Assembly (NCBI GenBank): GCA_002498525.1
Contig: DAHR01000011.1
Location: 1,247 to 61,275, forward strand
Source of the DNA: Euryarchaeota archaeon UBA58
Lineage (GTDB): Archaea > Thermoplasmatota > Poseidoniia > Poseidoniales > Thalassarchaeaceae
Length of the DNA: 60,029 bases
Reading direction: 5' to 3'
Below are positions 58,441 to 60,029 of this stretch, in pieces; positions within the stretch are counted from its first letter, which is position 1; the number at the start of each line of letters is the position of its first letter. The translations under genes were made by a program, and so were the position numbers. The notes beneath the pieces are model-generated. The model worked only from the letters and a program-made list of their open reading frames with translations, was not told the origin of the DNA and did no database searches.

Positions 58441-60029
58441 ATGACGTGGCGCAGCCTAACTCGATATCTCGAGGCGCTGGAGGCTGATGGCGAGTTGCGC
58501 AGGGTGGATTCGCCGGTGAACTGCTACCTCGAGGCGGGCTGTATCGCAGACAAATTGGTCAAGCGAGGCGGGCCTGCAGTGCTGTTCGAGAAGCCGCAAC
58601 TTGCGGATGGTACGGTCAGCGAATTTCCTCTGGCGATGAATCTCTTCGGAACCCGCCAGCGAACCAATAAGGCGCTCGGCGTTGAGGAGCCGGGGGAAAT
58701 CGGCGAGCGCATGGTCGAGTTGATGAAACCAGATATCGGCTCGATTCTCAAGGCGCCTTGGAAGGGCATCGGCTTGCTGAAACAAGGCGCAGCGATGGCG
58801 CCCAAAACCGTGCGCAAAGGTGCCTGTCAACAGGTGAGGATGGCCGATCCAGACCTCACGAAACTTCCGATTCCGACGACTTGGCCTCAAGACGGAGGCC
58901 CATTCATCACACTTCCACTCGTAGTTACCCAAGACCCCAAGACCGGAATCCACAACATGGGAATGTACCGCGGACAAATCTTCGGCCCCAAGGAAGTAGG
59001 TCTGCACTGGCAGCGCCACAAACACGGTGCCGACCACGCCCAATCCGCCGCCGAGAAGATGGCCAATAACGGCAGCGACAATAGAATGGATGTTGCGATC
59101 TGCATCGGCGGCCCACCAGAATTGATGTTCAGCGCGATCTCACCTCTTCCGGATAACCTCTCAGAATACGAATTCGCAGGACTGCTCGCAGGCCGCCGCC
59201 TCGCCCTCACAAAATGCCTCACCAACGACCTGCTCATCCCAGCTGAAGCAGATTTCGTCATCGAAGGCTACAGCACCCTGGGTGAAACGCGACTCGAAGG
59301 TCCCTTCGGCGACCATTTCGGATATTATTCACTCGCCGAAGAATACCCGATTCTGCATATCACAGCCATCACTCACAGGCGCAATGCGGTGTTCCCGGCA
59401 ACGATTGTGGGGCTGCCGCCGATGGAGGATGGTTTCCTCGGTGAAGCGATTGGCGAGGCCTTCCTCTCGGTGCTCCAATTCCAACACCGCGACGTCGTCG
59501 ACCTCTTCCTTCCACTCGAGACCGGATTCCACAATCTGGCAATCGTCGCAAGCCGACAAAGATACCCGCGACAGGCTCGCAAGACAGCGTTTGGACTGCT
59601 CGGAGCGGGGCAGATGATGTTCCTGAAATCAATAGTTGCAACCGATGCGAACCACCCCGTGAAAGACCTCGATGCCCTCCTCGATGCCCTCGATTCCAAG
59701 GTCAATATCGCTCACGATATCCAAATCCTGGACGGTCAAGTCGCCGACACATTGGCTCATGCTGCGCCTTGGGATAATGTCCATTCGAAGGTCGTCATCG
59801 ACGCCTCCACGCCGACCTTCGACGACCCTGAAAGCGCTTCCGATATCCCCTCGGGACCGGGGGATGGTTTTGCCGAAATCGCTAGCATGGTGGATGGGGT
59901 TTCTGCAGTTCGAATGCTGCGGCCCTCGATGCTCGTGGTGACGACTCATATCGAGGGCGGGCCGCGGGCGGATGCTTCGATGGAGAGCCTTGACGAGGAG
60001 GCCGCGGCAGCGCAGCGCGCGCATATTGC
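58441..60029 (+). CDS. ubiD: UbiD-family decarboxylase, cut by window end
   Basis: The frame from ATG 58441 is open to the last base, 529 codons, so the 3' end is missing. It begins MTWRSLTRYLEALEADGELR, then PLAMNLFGTRQRTNKALG; the UbiD core is HNMGMYRGQIFGPKEVGLHW and RHKHGADHA, then EGPFGDHFGYYS, the region of the prenylated-FMN catalytic Glu residues. These enzymes use prFMN to decarboxylate aromatic or alpha,beta-unsaturated acids. In archaea candidates are menaquinone synthesis or anhydromevalonate-phosphate decarboxylation; over 529 residues is long for the latter. The divergent geranylgeranyl-reductase-type gene suggests an isoprenoid or quinone role. No UbiX is in the window. Confidence 0.9.
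   Translation, partial: MTWRSLTRYLEALEADGELRRVDSPVNCYLEAGCIADKLVKRGGPAVLFEKPQLADGTVSEFPLAMNLFGTRQRTNKALGVEEPGEIGERMVELMKPDIGSILKAPWKGIGLLKQGAAMAPKTVRKGACQQVRMADPDLTKLPIPTTWPQDGGPFITLPLVVTQDPKTGIHNMGMYRGQIFGPKEVGLHWQRHKHGADHAQSAAEKMANNGSDNRMDVAICIGGPPELMFSAISPLPDNLSEYEFAGLLAGRRLALTKCLTNDLLIPAEADFVIEGYSTLGETRLEGPFGDHFGYYSLAEEYPILHITAITHRRNAVFPATIVGLPPMEDGFLGEAIGEAFLSVLQFQHRDVVDLFLPLETGFHNLAIVASRQRYPRQARKTAFGLLGAGQMMFLKSIVATDANHPVKDLDALLDALDSKVNIAHDIQILDGQVADTLAHAAPWDNVHSKVVIDASTPTFDDPESASDIPSGPGDGFAEIASMVDGVSAVRMLRPSMLVVTTHIEGGPRADASMESLDEEAAAAQRAHI

Noticed and set aside
1..60029. tRNA, rRNA, CRISPR arrays, insertion sequences
   Set aside because: I looked in the gaps for TTCGAATC-type T-arms, repeated spacer patterns, terminal inverted repeats and transposase motifs and saw none. 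A covariance-model scan would be needed to exclude a tRNA or ncRNA fully.

Overview
The window looks like a chromosomal segment of a marine planktonic euryarchaeon, most likely Marine Group II/III (class Poseidoniia). Archaeal markers are Taw1 and Taw2 of the wyosine pathway, an archaeal-length uS2, a geranylgeranyl-reductase-type flavoprotein for isoprenoid lipids, stand-alone RAM (Lrp/AsnC ligand-binding) proteins, and TATA-like boxes centred about 26-35 nt before many start codons, which suggests largely leaderless mRNAs. Bacterial-type acquisitions sit among them: uvrC, tag, msrA, oligoribonuclease, CcmF, DUF2237 and a retropepsin-like PF05618 protein. The very long PKD-rich surface proteins also fit this lineage. 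No lineage marker was tested by alignment. I saw no rRNA, tRNA, CRISPR array, transposase or integrase.

Layout. 0-4 kb: an SRPBCC-SDR fusion, a small membrane protein, then a divergent pair (a 50-aa membrane microprotein plus GNAT against a choline-kinase-like phosphotransferase) around an unusual symmetric promoter region, then tag. 4-17 kb: a giant beta-helix/PKD surface protein, two RAM proteins, a wHTH-STAND ATPase, uvrC, a 1000-aa anchored protein and taw2. 17-28 kb: a receiver-domain protein abutting a JAMM metalloprotease, orn, an MFS carrier, two unknown membrane proteins, a sugar-lactone-oxidase-like flavoprotein, msrA, guaB, a PF05618 protease, two YbjQ proteins and an M28 lipoprotein peptidase. 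28-38 kb: taw1, an ATPase-permease-ATPase ABC operon of the LolD/MacB class and three glycosyltransferases. 38-46 kb: an acidic-tailed surface protein, a three-gene coupled operon of two secreted proteins with atypical CxCH and CxxxCH motifs plus a membrane protein, and a hydroxyacyl-CoA dehydrogenase/enoyl-CoA hydratase fusion. 46-54 kb: three winged-helix regulators, DUF2237, a dihydrouridine synthase, a DEAD-box helicase, uS2, a lipoprotein and an FKBP isomerase. 54-60 kb: CcmF, the geranylgeranyl-reductase-family protein and a UbiD decarboxylase cut by the window end.

How the parts fit. Several units are translationally coupled through ATGA or TGATG junctions: small ORF-GNAT, the ABC operon, two glycosyltransferases, the CxCH operon, and Dus-DUF2237. 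The wyosine enzymes Taw1 and Taw2 lie in the same window but 11 kb apart. Surface and envelope functions dominate (PKD proteins, glycosyltransferases, a MacB-like exporter, a secreted peptidase), as expected for a particle-degrading heterotroph. CcmF implies that cytochrome c is matured in this cell and gives a rationale for the odd cysteine-histidine motifs of the 39-43.5 kb operon. Several short reading frames at 2.3, 45.8-46.0, 53.1-53.3 and 54.3 kb look protein-like and would be missed by a standard length cut-off.
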